A stretch of 64,000 bases of DNA from Puccinellia tenuiflora (taxonomy: Eukaryota > Streptophyta > Magnoliopsida > Poales > Poaceae). The notes beneath the pieces were generated by a model, which saw only the letters and a list, made by a program, of their open reading frames with translations, had not been told where the DNA came from and did no database searches. This document shows positions 32,279 to 44,300 of the stretch, piece by piece. The stretch is from contig QRDG01001345.1 of assembly GCA_012064385.1 (NCBI GenBank), positions 62,001 to 126,000 on the forward strand, given 5' to 3'. Within the stretch, counting starts at the first letter, position 1, and the number at the start of each line of letters is the position of its first letter. The position numbers and the translations under genes were made by a program.

Positions 32279-33393
32279 CACAGGTCAAGTAAAAGAAAAT
32301 AAAACAACACAGTTGGTTAGCGTCAACCGGGCGATGGCGGAGTTACCTCCAACCAGTGACAGCCACAGATCGACTACAAAAGTTAGTGGAGGCGTCCACG
32401 CGATCCCGTTCCACCATTCCATTGACTGCGGCGGTTCCCCCAGTCCATCGTCGCCGGAATGGGGAGTGGTGCATGGTACCGTCCAACACACACCATAACT
32501 CTACAGAAAAGTAGCCGCTTCAATCCACTTGGGCAGGACTCAACGTGTATTTAGACGGGGTACCGGAACTCAAGTCACGGAACATGAGTTTATCGTATTA
32601 CGGAAAAATAAAGGTAGCATGGATAGATCACATGAAATGATAGACATGAAATATGGCATGTGGGATGCAAACTAGCGCGCAAGCAACATAGCAACAGAAC
32701 ATCTACAACTTGGAAACATGTGGTTGGGGGCTGATGGCTTGCCCTCAGCTGAGGGTTCAACTTCTCCTTCGAAAGGTTGGGTGGAATCTATTCAAGAAAT
32801 AAAAAATAGGCATTATAAACCCTCCAAAAGCTATTCAACAACTTCCCAAGAAAATAAGCTTTAAATCCTCCAAAACCAGTGCCATTGGATTGAAAATTCA
32901 AAACAAAGCTACTGCAAAAAGATTCATATTTTTCTGAATTCTTTTTGAGAGAGTTATGACCTTTCAAAGTTAACCCTAAAAATATGTTTTTCCAAAACAG
33001 AGAAAAAATCAAAATGAAGAAAACGTTTCGAAAAGGTTAAAATTCTAATTGGTGGGTCCCGTTCTTTAAAATCCGAAACGGTACGCGGGTCCGGAAAAAA
33101 ACAGAGAGGCGAGGGGGTCGCCGTCGCCGGCGTGCTCACCGTCGAGGACGGGGGCGACGTTTTAGGTCATCCTAGGCTCTATCGAGGGCTGCTACGGGCT
33201 CCGAGGGACCAGGATTGGAGGAGGGGTGAGGTGCTGGCGGCGGGGTGGCTTTGGAGGTGGGGAATCGTCCGGAGACCGAGCGATGGAGACGTGCTCATCG
33301 CCGGCGCTCTGGGCTCCCGTGGGGCTGATTCTGGACGGGGAGGAGGCTCGGAGGGAGGGGGTGGTGGTGTGGTGGTCGAAGGGAGTCGGGGAT

Positions 33394-33403
33394 CCTTTTA
33401 TAG
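33394..33403 (-). promoter_or_regulatory. TATA box of element F LTR
   Basis: CTATAAAAGG on the minus strand; the partner LTR has CTATATAAGG at 43814-43823. It lies about 1.2 kb into the LTR from its 5' end, so U3 is about 1.2 kb and R-U5 is unusually long. Confidence 0.55.
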
Positions 33404-34588
33404 CCCGCCGCGGTGGGGTCCGGATGGGGCTCGCGGTGAGGTGTTGAGGCGAGGATGCAGGGCAGGGGGAGAGACGACGGGCGGCGCGCCGATGGTGTAG
33501 CGGCAGGGCGTCGCTGGACGACGGAATTGGGCGCCCATGGATAAGCAGGGGGTGGCGTGGCGCTTGCGGGCGGTGGGGGGTCCGGGCGGTGGGGGGTCCG
33601 GGCGGTCGTGGCGAGGTGGCGGCACGGGGAGGCCGGTGCAGAGGGAGACGAGGGACGGCGCGCTGATGGTGTAGCAGCAGGGCGTCGCGGTGCGGGTGGA
33701 GCCTCCGCTGGACGGCGGGATTCGCGGGGCGAGCGGCCTGTGGAGCACTGTGAGGTGGGGGGTCCCGTGACAGCGCTGTGCGCGCGGCGCGTCGCCTAGC
33801 TGACGGCGGCGGACGGGAGGGAATGGGGAGCGTGGAGGTGCGGTGGTGGTCGTGCAAGAGGTGGGAAAGTAGGGGGACATGAGGGGAGGTGGCAGGGAGG
33901 TCACCGGCGACGACCAAGAGCTGGCGGCGCCGTCGTGCCCACGGTCCTGGCCATGCCGACATCGGCATCAGGATGATTCTCTCATCTTAGGGCCCAAAAG
34001 GCAAAACTAGTCGTGTCACTTAGTGCCAAATTCAAAATACTACCACTTTCTAGTTATGAGGTTAGGCTAGTTTGCAACTTGGGTTGAGCAAAAATTTCAT
34101 CGAACACCTTCGGCTGAAAAGAGAAAATGGGTTTAGGGTATTTAAAGTAAAGGACATTTGGCCAGGCAAATTCACAGAGGTTGATATAGGCCCAGAGCAT
34201 CTACCTTGTGGTTTTTGAAATTTTTGGAAAAGGTTTAGTTGGGTTTCCAAAAATAACATGGTTTAGGGCAGAAGGTAAAGTAGAGAAAAGCTCCAAAAAT
34301 TCTTTAGCAAAGTATGAAATATTTTGCATATTTGGGTTACATATTGGGTAGGGGTCCTCCCTGAATTTTTGGGGAATTTTTGAAGTCACCCTTGGCATAG
34401 CTCCTTTGGAAGGCTAGGGTTTTGGGGTTTTTGCATTTTAAAGAAAAGATAAATGCATAGGGAATCTTAGGGTCTTTTTTTGAAATGTAGGAGAAGGTAG
34501 AGGTGCAACCATCAGAAGATCCAAGTCCAAATCCAAATGTTGGTTTTGTCAAAGAAAATTTTATAGGGCCAAAATTCAGGATGTTACA

Positions 34589-34625
34589 AACCTCCCCCCC
34601 TTAAAATGAATCTCGTCCCCGAGAT
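34589..34625 (-). other. Polypurine tract and pre-PPT hairpin of element F
   Basis: The minus strand reads ATCTCG-GGGA-CGAGAT (34625-34610), then attcattttAAGGGGGGGAGG and the LTR start TGTAACATCC at 34588. It has the same layout as in elements A-D. Confidence 0.7.
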
Positions 34626-35721
34626 CCGGGTTGCTCATGGAACAGGTACGGGTATTCTGCCTTCAGCAAATCTTCTCGTTCCCAGGTAGCTTCTTCCTTA
34701 GTGTGCTTATCCCACTGCACTTTATAGAACCTTGTGACCTTGTTGCGGGTGCGGCGTTCTGACTCATCCAAAATCCTGACGGGGCTTTCCTCATAAGTCA
34801 GTTCTGGGCTTAGCTCTAGGTCCAGATAATCTACTTGCTTGGTTGGCGGTGATATGCATTTCCTTAGCTGGGAGACGTGGAATATGTCATGAATTCCGGC
34901 TAGCTTTTCTGGCAACTCCAGTTGGTAGGCTACTGCTCCCCTTTTTGCTAGTACCTTAAAGGGTCCAATGAATCTAGGGGCAAGCTTTCCCTTTACGTGA
35001 AATCTCTTTAGGCCTTTGAGAGGTGTCACTCGGAGATAGGCATAGTCGTCTACTCCCTCCGTCCAAAAATAAGTGTCTCAAGTTTGACAAAAAGTGGATG
35101 TATCTAGACATGTTTTATGTATAGATACATCCACTTTTGAGCAAATTTGAGACACTTATTTTTGGACGGAGGGAGTACTTCAAAGCTGACTGGTCGGTGT
35201 TTGCGGTCGTAATAACTCTTCTGTCGGGACTGGGCTGCTTTGAGTCGGTCTTGGATTAGGCGTACTTGTTTCTCAGCTTCTAGTAACGTGTCGGGCCCGA
35301 AGATTCGGTTGTCCCCGGTCTCGGACCAGTTGAGTGGGGTCCGGCACTTTATTCCATACAGGGCCTCAAACGATGACATCTTCAAACTACTCTGATGGTT
35401 ATTGTTGTAGGAGAACTCTGCGTAGGGTAAGCTGTCTTCCCAACCAGCTCCATAGGAGAGCACACATGAGCGGAGCATATCCTCTAGGATTTGGTTGACT
35501 CGTTCAGTTTGTCCGTCTGTTTGAGGGTGATAAGCTGTGCTGAAGGTTAGCTCTGTCCCCAGGGCTCGGTGAAAGCTTGTCCAAAACTTGGAGGTGAATT
35601 TGGTACCTCTATCTGACACGATGGTCTTTGGCACGCCGTGAAGCTTGACAATCTTGTTTACGTAAAGTTGAGCGAGCTGGTCAGACCGATGAGTGGTCTT
35701 GACAGGGATAAAGTGGGCCAC
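34601..35721 (-). pseudogene. Integrase C-terminal half and chromodomain of element F
   Basis: Minus-strand reading from 35721 starts A-H-F-I-P-V-K and contains the second catalytic Asp (I-V-S-D-R-G-T-K-F) and the Glu-bearing D-G-Q-T-E-R-V-N-Q. A MITE (35053-35175) breaks the frame. Reading resumes with the GPY/F-type segment (F-I-G-P-F-K-V-L) and an H-D-I-F-H-V-S-Q-L motif, then a chromodomain-like tail (F-Y-K-V-Q-W...E-E-A-T-W-E-R-E-D-L-L) that ends at 34601. Such chromodomains bias integration to particular chromatin in chromoviruses. It is non-functional here. Confidence 0.85.
35053..35175. mobile_element. Stowaway-type MITE
   Basis: The 123-bp element has near-perfect terminal inverted repeats beginning CTCCCTCCGTCCAAAAATAA and is flanked by TA on both sides (35051-35052, 35176-35177). 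These are hallmarks of Tc1/mariner-derived Stowaway MITEs of grasses. It interrupts the F integrase tail. Confidence 0.93.
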
Positions 35722-36694
35722 TGATGTAGGGCTAGCCCGATCTTCACGGATTTGAGGGGAAAAGGGGATGAACACGAAGAATACGGAGGGTAGCGAGGGA
35801 GATTCGTGGGCAAAACACAAGGATAACTAGCAAATCCTGCTGAGAACTCCACCCAACAACAAACCCTCAAAAAGGTAGCCTTTGGATCGAAGAATCAAAG
35901 CCAAACTTACTCTTGTTGAAACCGATTGCTCTTACCGGCCGGTCCACCGATCCAATAGAATCACCGCAGTGAAAGATTGGTTTGCACTACTAGAGACACC
36001 GTAGTGAAAGAGTAGCAACAACAAGATCTACCTCAACGAGGCACCCTAGCTACGAGGGAGGAGGAGCATAGCTCACACAAGTCTCAAATTCAGTCTAACC
36101 TCGAAATGGGGAAAGTGGAAAGCTATTTATAGTCTATTACAAAACGGGGCAGGAAAGGTGGGGAACCGGCCTGGGGGCTGGCCTAGGCTGGCCTGGAGGC
36201 CGGCTGGCTCAGGTGGGGAACCGGCCTGGGGGCCGGCCTAGGCCGGCCTGGAGGCCGACCGGCTCAGGTGGGTGACCGGCAAGGAGACCGGCCTAGGCCG
36301 GCCGGGAGGCCGGCTGCGTCGGGGGGTGGCCCGGCCTGGGCCGATTTGGAGGCCGGCCTCCTCTGGTGGGAGCCCGGCCTTGGGGCCGGCCATCCTGTCT
36401 TTGCCTCGTTCTTCCTCTTCTTGTCCATCTTCTGGGATCTCTCCTTGTTCATCTTCTCCATCATCTTGGACCTTCTCTTGGCCATCTCCTTGACTCCATT
36501 GTGGGTCATCATCCGGGTGGATCCTGAGTATGCACAAGGTACCGACATGAAGTAGTAAACCATTCGAAGGAAGATCAAGGTCACACATCGAGAGGAGCGA
36601 GGTCACCTTTTCATGAAGAGCCTTGACTCTTGATCTTGTCATTGGGCCATTTGGCGTGGTGTCCATGGTGTTGTCCACATGTGGGGCTACATCA
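35722..36694 (-). mobile_element. Solo LTR related to element D inside the F integrase gene
   Basis: The 973-bp segment has plus-strand ends TGATGTAG...CTACATCA. Flanks are gccac (35717-35721) and tccac (36695-36699), a 5-bp duplication with one mismatch. It separates L-T-K-V from A-H-F-I-P-V in the integrase reading. It shares with element D the termini, a GGCCGG-rich array (about 36165-36395) and the TATA context actataaatagctttcc (minus). On the minus strand it begins with coding-like sequence containing G-P-M-T-R-S-R-V-K, a pol-tail motif. Confidence 0.85.
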
Positions 36695-36999
36695 TCCACT
36701 TTGGTTAGGCGATCGACAATAACCCATATAGAGTCATTCCCCTTGCTAGACTTGGGGAGTCCGACGATGAAGTCCATGCATATATTGTCCCACTTCCATT
36801 CAGGTACCTTGAGAGGTTGGAGGAGTCTCGCTGGTTTCTGATGCTCGGCCTTGACTAGGTTACAGGTGTTGCAACAGGCGACATGGTATGTAATTTCTTT
36901 CTTCATGCCCGCCCACCAAAATATTTGTTTCAGATCCTGGTACATCTTGGTACTTCCGGGGTGAATAGAATAGGCGGACTCATGGGCTTCCTTGAGCAT
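36695..36999 (-). pseudogene. Integrase N-terminal part of element F
   Basis: The minus strand reads a zinc-binding HHCC module (K-E-A-H...I-H-P-G...C-C-N-T-C-N) and the first catalytic Asp context W-D-N-I-C-M-D-F-I-V-G-L-P, ending at V-D-R-L-T-K-V where the solo LTR inserted. A TAA three codons before the first Met separates it from the RNase H frame. Confidence 0.85.
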
Positions 37000-37002
37000 C
37001 TT

Positions 37003-38560
37003 TTATTTTAGTGTAAGGTCATCGGGTACACAAAGGCGGCTCCCGTAATAGAGTACACCGTGGTCGTCCACGGAGAATTCCTTAGCCTTTCCCAAAGGAA
37101 TCTTGGCCTTGATTTCTGCTATGCCTGGATTGTTGGCTTGTACAAGCTTTATTTCTTCCTCAAGATCGGGCTTCACTTCCAAGGTGCTCAAGTAGGCCCG
37201 GTTTCCTACGCACAGGTTTAATTTGGCGAACTCACTTTCCAGCCTTGGTGGTAACGTAGTGGATTTCCGGCTTAACGCATCTGCTACCACGTTGGCCTTT
37301 CCGGGGTGGTAGTGTATCCCGAGGTGATAATCCTTTATCAACTCCAACCACCTCCTTTTCCTTAGGTTGAGGTCCGGTTGGGTGAAGATATACTTCAAGA
37401 TTTTATGGTCTGTGTAGATTTCACACCTTCGACCGACAAGGTGGTGTCTCCATGTTTTCAAGGCATGGACGACGGCGGCTAACTCCAAGTCATGGGTGGG
37501 GTAGTTTGACTTGTGAGTCTTGACTTGCTTGGATGCGTACGCTATAACCTTCCCTTCTTGCATGAGTACGGCTCCCAGTCCACTTCTAGAGGCGTCACAA
37601 TAAACGGTGAAGTCCTTGGTGTCATCGGGTAACACAAGTATTGGGCCTGTGGTCAACCGGGGTTTTAGCTCCTGGAAGCTTGACTTTCATTCAGTGGTCC
37701 AGGTGTATTTTCGGTTTTTCTTCAATAGGTCGGTCATGGGTTTGGCTATCTGTGAGAAATTCTCGATGAACCTCCGGTAATACCCGGCCAGTCCTAAGAA
37801 GCTCCTGATCTCGGACACATTGGTGGGTGTCTTCCATTCCAACACGTCGGAAATCTTGCTGGGGTTCACAGCTACGCCGGCTCCTGACAGTACGTGCCCC
37901 AAGAACTCAACTTCCTTCAGCCAGAACTGGCACTTGCTGAACTTGGCGTAAATTTGTTGGTCTCATAGTCGCTGGAGGACCAGCCTAAGGTGTTGGCCGT
38001 GCTCCTCTTCATTCTTAGAGTAGATAAGAATGTCGTCAATGAATACCACGACAAACTTGTCAAGATATTCCATGAATACCTTATTCATCATGCCCATAAA
38101 GTAGGCGGGAGCGTTAGTGAGGCCAAATGACATAACCGTACACTCATATAGCCCATATCTGGTGGTAAATGCGGTCTTGGGTATATCGCTTTCCTGAATC
38201 TTCAGTTGGTAGTACCCTGTGCGGAGGTCAATTTTTGAGAATACCCCTGCACCTCAAAGTTGTTCAAACAGATCATTGATCCGGGGTAGTGGGTACTTGT
38301 TCTTGATGGTGACCTGATTGAGAGCCCTATAGTTGATGCATAATCTGAGTGTACCGTCGCTCTTCTTAGCGAACAGAACGGGAGAACCCCAAGGGGAAAC
38401 ACTGGGGCGGATGAACTTCTTCTCAATTAGATCGTCCAGCTGCCTTTTTAGTTCCACTAACTCAGGACTTGTCATCCGATAATGCTTCTTGAATATGGGA
38501 TTGGTCCCGGGCACCACTTCGATGGCAAATTCGACGTCACGGTCAGGAGGCATTCCCGAC
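37003..38560 (-). pseudogene. Reverse transcriptase and RNase H of element F
   Basis: Minus-strand reading gives the RT fingers (F-I-R-P-S-V-S-P-W-G-S-P-V-L-F), the catalytic F-I-D-D-I-L-I-Y-S near 38040, then F-L-G-L-A-G-Y-Y-R-R-F, and RNase H with Y-C-D-A-S-R-S-G-L-G and Y-T-D-H-K-I-L-K. In-frame stops interrupt it at about 38254 (after F-E-Q-L), 37963-37965 (TGA where CGA/Arg is expected) and 37687. Catalytic residues are otherwise retained, so decay is recent in motif terms, but no active enzyme can be made. Confidence 0.9.
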
Positions 38561-39148
38561 AACTCGTCGGGGAACACATCAGGGTATTCACTGACCACAT
38601 AGATTTCACCTAACTCTGGTGCTTGAATCGAAAATATTTTAGCCTTCACTTGGTGTGGCTTATTTGGTAGATAGGTAGTGCGGATGCCTTCCGGGTAGCT
38701 GAGGGTAACCGATCTGGAAGCGCAGTCAATTTGGGCGGCATGCTGCACTAGCCAGTCCATTCCGAGAATGGCGTCTAGGCCCGGTGTGTCGAGAGTGTTG
38801 AGCTGAGCTAGGAATTCCACTTGGTTGATGCTGATAGTCAGCTGTCGGCAACCTGTGTTGGTCCTCATCTTAGAGGCGGGGGTTTGTATCACCAAAAGAT
38901 GGTCCAGAGGGAAAACGGTGCTTTGCAACAAAATCCTTGGAGATGAAAGAGTGGGAAGCTCCAGAATCAAATAAAACTAGTGCGGGTTTAGTGTTGATAG
39001 TACACATACCAAGCACTACTTCTAAAGCCTCGTATGCCTCCTCGGGAGACATGTGATGGACTCGGGCAACTTGAGGTGGGTTGGTGGCTTCGGCGGGAGG
39101 ATTGTTGGGGACGCGGGGGTTGTTGGAGCCATTGTTGTTGTGTGCCAA
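38561..39148 (-). pseudogene. Aspartic protease region of element F
   Basis: Minus-strand reading contains the active site L-F-D-S-G-A-S-H-S-F-I-S (near 38960) and, after a frame change near 38880-38900, I-L-G-M-D-W-L at about 38750. The frameshift between them breaks the protease. The linker to RT follows without a clear boundary. Confidence 0.8.
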
Positions 39149-39149
39149 G

Positions 39150-40152
39150 GGGTTGTTGGAGCCAGTCGGCTATGTAATGTCCAGTCTTTCCACACTTAAA
39201 GCATGAGTTGTCCCTCTTGCAGTCTTCTATCAGCGGACGCTTGTGGTAGAATTCATTCCGGGGGTCTCCCTCCCTTTTGGGCGGGTTCCAGGGATCCGGA
39301 CAAGCTGAAGCCTATGAGTTGGGGGACCAGGTGCGGGGCCTAGAGCGAGTCCCCTCCGGCTGGTGTTTGCGAGACTCAAACTTCCTTTTGAGAGAGTCAT
39401 AAATGATGTGGTGTCCCTTTCGGAAATCAGGGCAGTATTAACCAGGGCTTGAAAATCCGGGAACTGTAGAACGCTGAGCTGAGTCTTGATGGCTTGGTGC
39501 ATTCCATGGAGGAATCTGTCCTTCTTCCTCTCGTCTGTGTTGACATCATCCGGGGCATAACGGGCAAGGTCGTTGAATTTGGTTAAGTACTCGCTTAAGG
39601 TCGTGTTGCCTCGGGTGAGTGCTAGAAATTCCTGCTGCTTCATCTTGATGAGACTTGAGGGTATGTAAGCTTTACGGAAAATCTCACGGAATTCGGCCCA
39701 AGTGATGCTGCCTCATCCTCTCTCATAATGAGCCGGTTGTCCCACCACACATCGGCGGGTCCTTCAAGATAGTGAGTGACGAAGGGCACCTTGTCCTGCT
39801 CGTCAACGCGAGCGATTTCTAACTTCTTCTCCATAGTACGGAGCCAATCATCTGCTTGGAGTGGGTTGGTGGCCTGGGAGAACTTGGGCGGCTGGGTACG
39901 TTGGAAGTCTTGCAGCTTGGAGCGGGTCGGGCGAGGGGCGTTTTGGGCTAGCATGCAACTTCCAAACTCCCTCATGATTTGAATCATGTGCAGCTGGTGG
40001 CGCTCATCCATCATCAACATTAGCTGGCTTGGAGTTGGTTCCGGTGGAGGGGCAGTTGGTGGCGGTGGAGGCATTGGGTCCACGCCGGCTTGTCGGACTG
40101 AACGACGGACTGGGGTTCCCTGGCTGCCACCTGTACCAGTGTTGGGACTCAT
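39150..40152 (-). pseudogene. gag of element F
   Basis: ATG at 40152 leads to a Pro-rich start, then P-P-K-F-S...A-D-D-W-L-R-T-M-E-K-K-L-E and Y-L-E-G-P-A-D-V-W-W, characteristic of the Retrotrans_gag capsid. A frameshift near 39708 moves the rest (A-E-F-R-E-I-F-R-K-A-Y) to the next frame. A zinc knuckle follows at about 39165-39210, but its last cysteine is tryptophan (C-F-K-C-G-K-T-G-H-Y-I-A-D-W). The gene is therefore broken twice. Confidence 0.85.
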
Positions 40153-40412
40153 CCTGGGGGATCGAAGGGGGACGTCCCATGAGCATCCATGAGGAAAAGA
40201 AAGGCAACATCCCAGAAAATCCCAATAAGAGCAAGAGATAAAACAAAGGCATTATTATACAATGAAGAGTCGGGTTACATGGCATACATTACATGATATT
40301 ATACAAGATACAAGCCGTAACCACTACATTATTCTTACATGCGTTTGACTACGCGGTCATCGACTACAATACATGACTGAGATACACGCGCTATCGCTCC
40401 TGAGGCTAGCGC

Positions 40413-41225
40413 CTAAAACTCCATCTCAAGGGGAGTTGCTAGTGCGATGATGTCGAGGCTGTCATCGCTCTCTTCCTTGATGTTGGCGTTGGTCGCAGAA
40501 GGTGCCCCGGGGGTGTACGTGGGAGTCGGTGGGGCGGCGGTGGTGCGGCGGCGCTGGGCGGGAGGTGCTGGTGGAATCTCGGTGGAGGTGCGGGGCCTGA
40601 AGCGAGGAGCGGAGGTGGAACTACGGAATGGGGCGGCTCGGGCAGGAGCGATAACGAGCCTCGCCCTAAGCTGATCAAGGGTACTACGGGGGTGAGGGAT
40701 GGGATGAGGAGGAACAACTCCTGGCGCCCTGGCGGCCTTGGCGGCAGTGAGGTTGGCACGAAGAACAGACATCTGGAAAAGGGTGTCCAGCAGGTACTGG
40801 TGGAGGTGGGACGTGTACCGGAGAAGGGAGGTGAGTGCGGGGGTGGTGCCTCCGGGGTTGGGGAAGAGAACATCCCCGTTGCTCAGGTCTAACCTCAGGA
40901 AGTAGAAGTAGCTGGTGCACACCTTCTTGACGGGGTCATGGGTGCGAAGGAAGACGAGGTTGTCTCCGGAGACCTCCTAGAGGGCGCGGGTCACCTGGTT
41001 GGTGGTGCCGGAGGAGAGGACGTAGGAGGGTCCATCTTCTCCAGGCTTGGCGTCTAGGTAGACCGTGGCGGTGAACTTGGTGCGAGGCCCATGAGAGCGA
41101 GAGTAGAACATGCGGAACTTCGGGGGTGGCGCGGATGGGTAGAGGTGACCCCAAGTCTCACGGAGGAACTTGACCATGCCAAGCTCGTACACAGCGGTGG
41201 TTTCTACGAGGAGTTCGAACGTCAT
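40413..41225 (-). pseudogene. Extra ORF between primer site and gag of element F
   Basis: A 271-codon frame runs from ATG 41225 to the stop at 40413. It is interrupted once by TAG at 40977-40979 in a context where CAG is the obvious precursor. The N-terminal half is globular-looking (M-T-F-E-L-L-V-E-T-T-A-V-Y-E-L-G, later F-T-A-T-V-Y-L-D-A-K-P-G and L-V-F-L-R-T-H-D). The C-terminal half is Pro/Ala/Arg-rich with an acidic end. It is in the same orientation as gag and about 260 bp upstream of it, starting about 130 bp after the primer site. No known domain was recognised. Additional ORFs before gag are described for some plant Gypsy lineages, but I cannot place this one. Confidence 0.6.
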
Positions 41226-41357
41226 CTGTACGATAGATAAGAAGGGTGAGTGACAAGGTCAAATAAGCACAAATAGGTAGAGAAACAATTGAAAACCGCA
41301 AGGCAACGTTCGTTGTCTAGGGCTCCGTTTAGAACTAGGATATCCTACAGGCAGTTA

Positions 41358-41370
41358 GGCTCTGATACCA
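41358..41370 (-). other. Primer-binding site of element F (initiator tRNA-Met)
   Basis: The minus strand reads TGGTATCAGAGCC. It lies 5 nt from the LTR end at 41376. Confidence 0.85.
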
Positions 41371-41375
41371 AGCTT

Positions 41376-44300
41376 TGTGACACCCCGATCCGGAGATCAA
41401 GACATCCCATATATCAGTCCCAGGAGCACTGAATATATGACAACTTGATAACAGAACATAACCACTTTATTTAAGGGGTCGGGGACCGACGATAGATTAC
41501 AAGGGTTTCATTACAAGGCTGCGCCCTAGCGCACACAACAGTTTGTACATTATTTATCGAACAAGACTTCATCAGAGGGCGTCAGCGGAATGGCGAAAGC
41601 GTGCGACGAAGAGGGCCTAACTCCACGGGGCTCTGCCTGGATACCGGGTCTAGTTCTGGTATAAGGGGTACTCGGCAACGGGGGTAGGAGGATCTAGCCA
41701 CACGAAAAGCCAAGTGAGTACATGGAATGTACTTACAAGTCGTCAATCCAAAATCAACCATAACCAACGATCCTATATGGCATGGCATGGGTGCAGTAGG
41801 GTAAAGTGCGAGTCCAAGCTTAACGGTTGGACTTAACTTACCTACTTACATGTGACGAAAACCATGGACTATGAGAACGAGTCTCATTCCCACACCACAA
41901 TATTCTCAACACTTAGGTTCTCAAGCTTGACCAACTTTGATCCAACTCGAGGCTCCACTTTTGACCAACTATGGTCCACCTTTCAGCTCATTCAACTTTA
42001 GCCAACTCTGACCACTTAGTGAGTTTGGTTCTCCGTGTTCGACTGGACTGACTCTAGTGTGACGGGACCCAACACCCTTCCTTAGGTAGGAACAATACTA
42101 GATTCTAGATTTGACACTCTTGAGAGGTTGCAACTTTTATCCACATGTTGGGGTCTAAGCTTATACCGCCGGTACCGAAGTACTATACCCATCATGGCGA
42201 CAACACAAACCTATTCCACCGTAGCCGTCTGCTCTATCAAGACACTCCTTGTGTAGCTACCGACTTACCACTCGGGCTAAGTCTTATGACGAAGTGAATC
42301 CGGCACGTCCCCAACTCATGAGCAACTCCTAGCTCCGGAACAAGTAACAAAAGAGACTAGACTTGCCAAGTGGGTAGCATCAAAAGAGACTTGATATGCT
42401 ACTAAGCTACGGTCTGCCTATTTTAACGACGCATGGTTGTGCGGGTTGTGTTAGGCGAGTGGCACTATATGACTCAATCTAGTCGACGGAGGGGATTACT
42501 CACTTAGCACGATTCATACTTAGTGACCAAACAAGTAACAAACATTAGTCCATAGGTAATAAGAATCACATAATAATCCAGCAAAGACGAATAAATTCAA
42601 CCGGGTGATGGCGGAGATACCTCCGACCAGTGACAGCCACAGGTCGAGTAAAAATAAAATAGCACAATCAACCGGGCGATGGCGGAGATACCTCCGACCA
42701 GTGACAGCCACAGGTCGAGTAAAAGAAAATAAAACAGCACCGTTGGTTTGCATCAACCGGGCGATGGCGGAGATACCTCGGACCAGTGACAGCCACAGAT
42801 CGACTACAAAAGTTAGTGGAGGCATCCACGCGATCCCGTTCCGCCATTTCATTGACTGCGGTAGTTCCCCCAGTCAATCGTCGCTGCAATAGGGAGTGGT
42901 GCATGGTACCATCCAACGCACGCCACAACTCTACAGAAAAGTAGCCGCTTCAAACCACTTGGGCAGGACCCAACGTGTATTTAGACGGGGTACCGGAACT
43001 CAACTCACGGAACATGAGTTTATCGTATTACGGAAAAATAAAGGTAGCATGGATAGATCACATGAAATGATAGACATGAAATATGGCATGTGGGATGCAA
43101 ACTAGCGCACAAGCAACATAGCAACAGAACATCTACAACTTGGAAACAGGTGGTTGGGGGCTGATGGCTTGCCTTCAGCTGAGGGTTCAACTTCTCCTTC
43201 GAAAGGTTGGGTGGAATCTGTTCAAGAAATCAAAATTAGGCATTATAAACCCTCCAAAAGCTATTCAACAACTTCCCAAGCAAATAAGCTTTAAATCCTC
43301 CAAAACCAGTGCCATTTGATAGAAAATTTCAAAACAAAGCTACTGCAAAAAGATTCATATTTTTTTGAATTTTTTGAGAGTTATGAACTTTCAAAGTTAA
43401 CCCTAAAAATCTGTTTTTCCAAAACAGAGAAAAAATCAAAATGAAGAAAACGTTTCGAAAAGGTTAAAATTCTGACGGGTGGGTCCCGTTTTTTAAAACC
43501 CGAAATGGTACGCGGGTCTGTAAAAAAAATAGAGATGGGAGGGGGTCGCCGTCGCCGGCGTGCTCACCGTCGAGGACAGGGGCGATGTTTTAGGTCATCC
43601 TAGGCTCTGTTGAGGGCGGCTACGGGCTCCGGGGGACCTGGATTGGAGGAGGGGTGAGGTGCTGGCGGCGGGGTGGCTCTGGAGGTGGGGAATCATCCGG
43701 AGACCGAGCGGCAGATACGTGCTCATCGCCGGCGCTCTGGGCTCCCGTGGGGCTGATTCTGGACGGGGAGGAGGCTCGGAGGGAGGGGGTGGTGGTCGAA
43801 GGGAGTCGGGGCTCCTTATATAGCCCGCCGTAGTGGGGTCCGGATGGGGCTCGTGGCAAGGATGCAGGGCAGGGGGAGAGACGACGGGCGGCGCGCCGGT
43901 GGTGTAGCGGCAGGGCGTCGCTGGACGACGGAATTGCGTGCCCGTGGATAAGCACGGGGTGGCGTGGCGCTTGCGGGCATTGGGGGGTCCGGGCGGTCGT
44001 GGCGAGGTGGCGGCACGGGGAGGCCGGTGCAGAGGGAGACGACGGACGGCGCGCTGATGGTGTAGCAGCAGAGCGTCGCGGTGCGGGTGGAGCCTCCGTT
44101 GGACGTCGGGATTCGCGGGGCGAGCGGCCTGTGGAGCACTGTGAGGTGGGAGGGTCCCGCGGCGGCGCAGTGCATGCGACGCGTCGCCTAGCAGACGGCG
44201 GCGCACAGGAGGGAATGGGGAGCGTGGAGGTGCGGTGGTGGTCGTGCAAGAGGTGGGGAAGTAGGGGGACACGAGGGGAGGTGGCAGGGCGGTCACCGGC

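Larger units (their letters stand above)
29998..34588 (-). repeat. 3' LTR of element F (left in window), containing a solo LTR
   Basis: Plus-strand termini are TGTGACACC...GATGTTACA. It is 4591 bp long, or about 3670 bp without the 920-bp solo LTR (31359-32278). A TATA box lies on the minus strand at 33394-33403. The interior carries direct repeats of the 'gggcgatggcggagatacc' unit. It matches 41376-44944. Confidence 0.88.

Noticed and set aside
33192..33968. 258-codon minus-strand ORF in the F 3' LTR, with a similar 246-codon ORF in the other LTR
   Set aside because: It spans the LTR TATA box, has Pro/Arg/His-rich low-complexity content typical of GC-rich shadow frames, and conservation between two LTRs of one element is not independent evidence.
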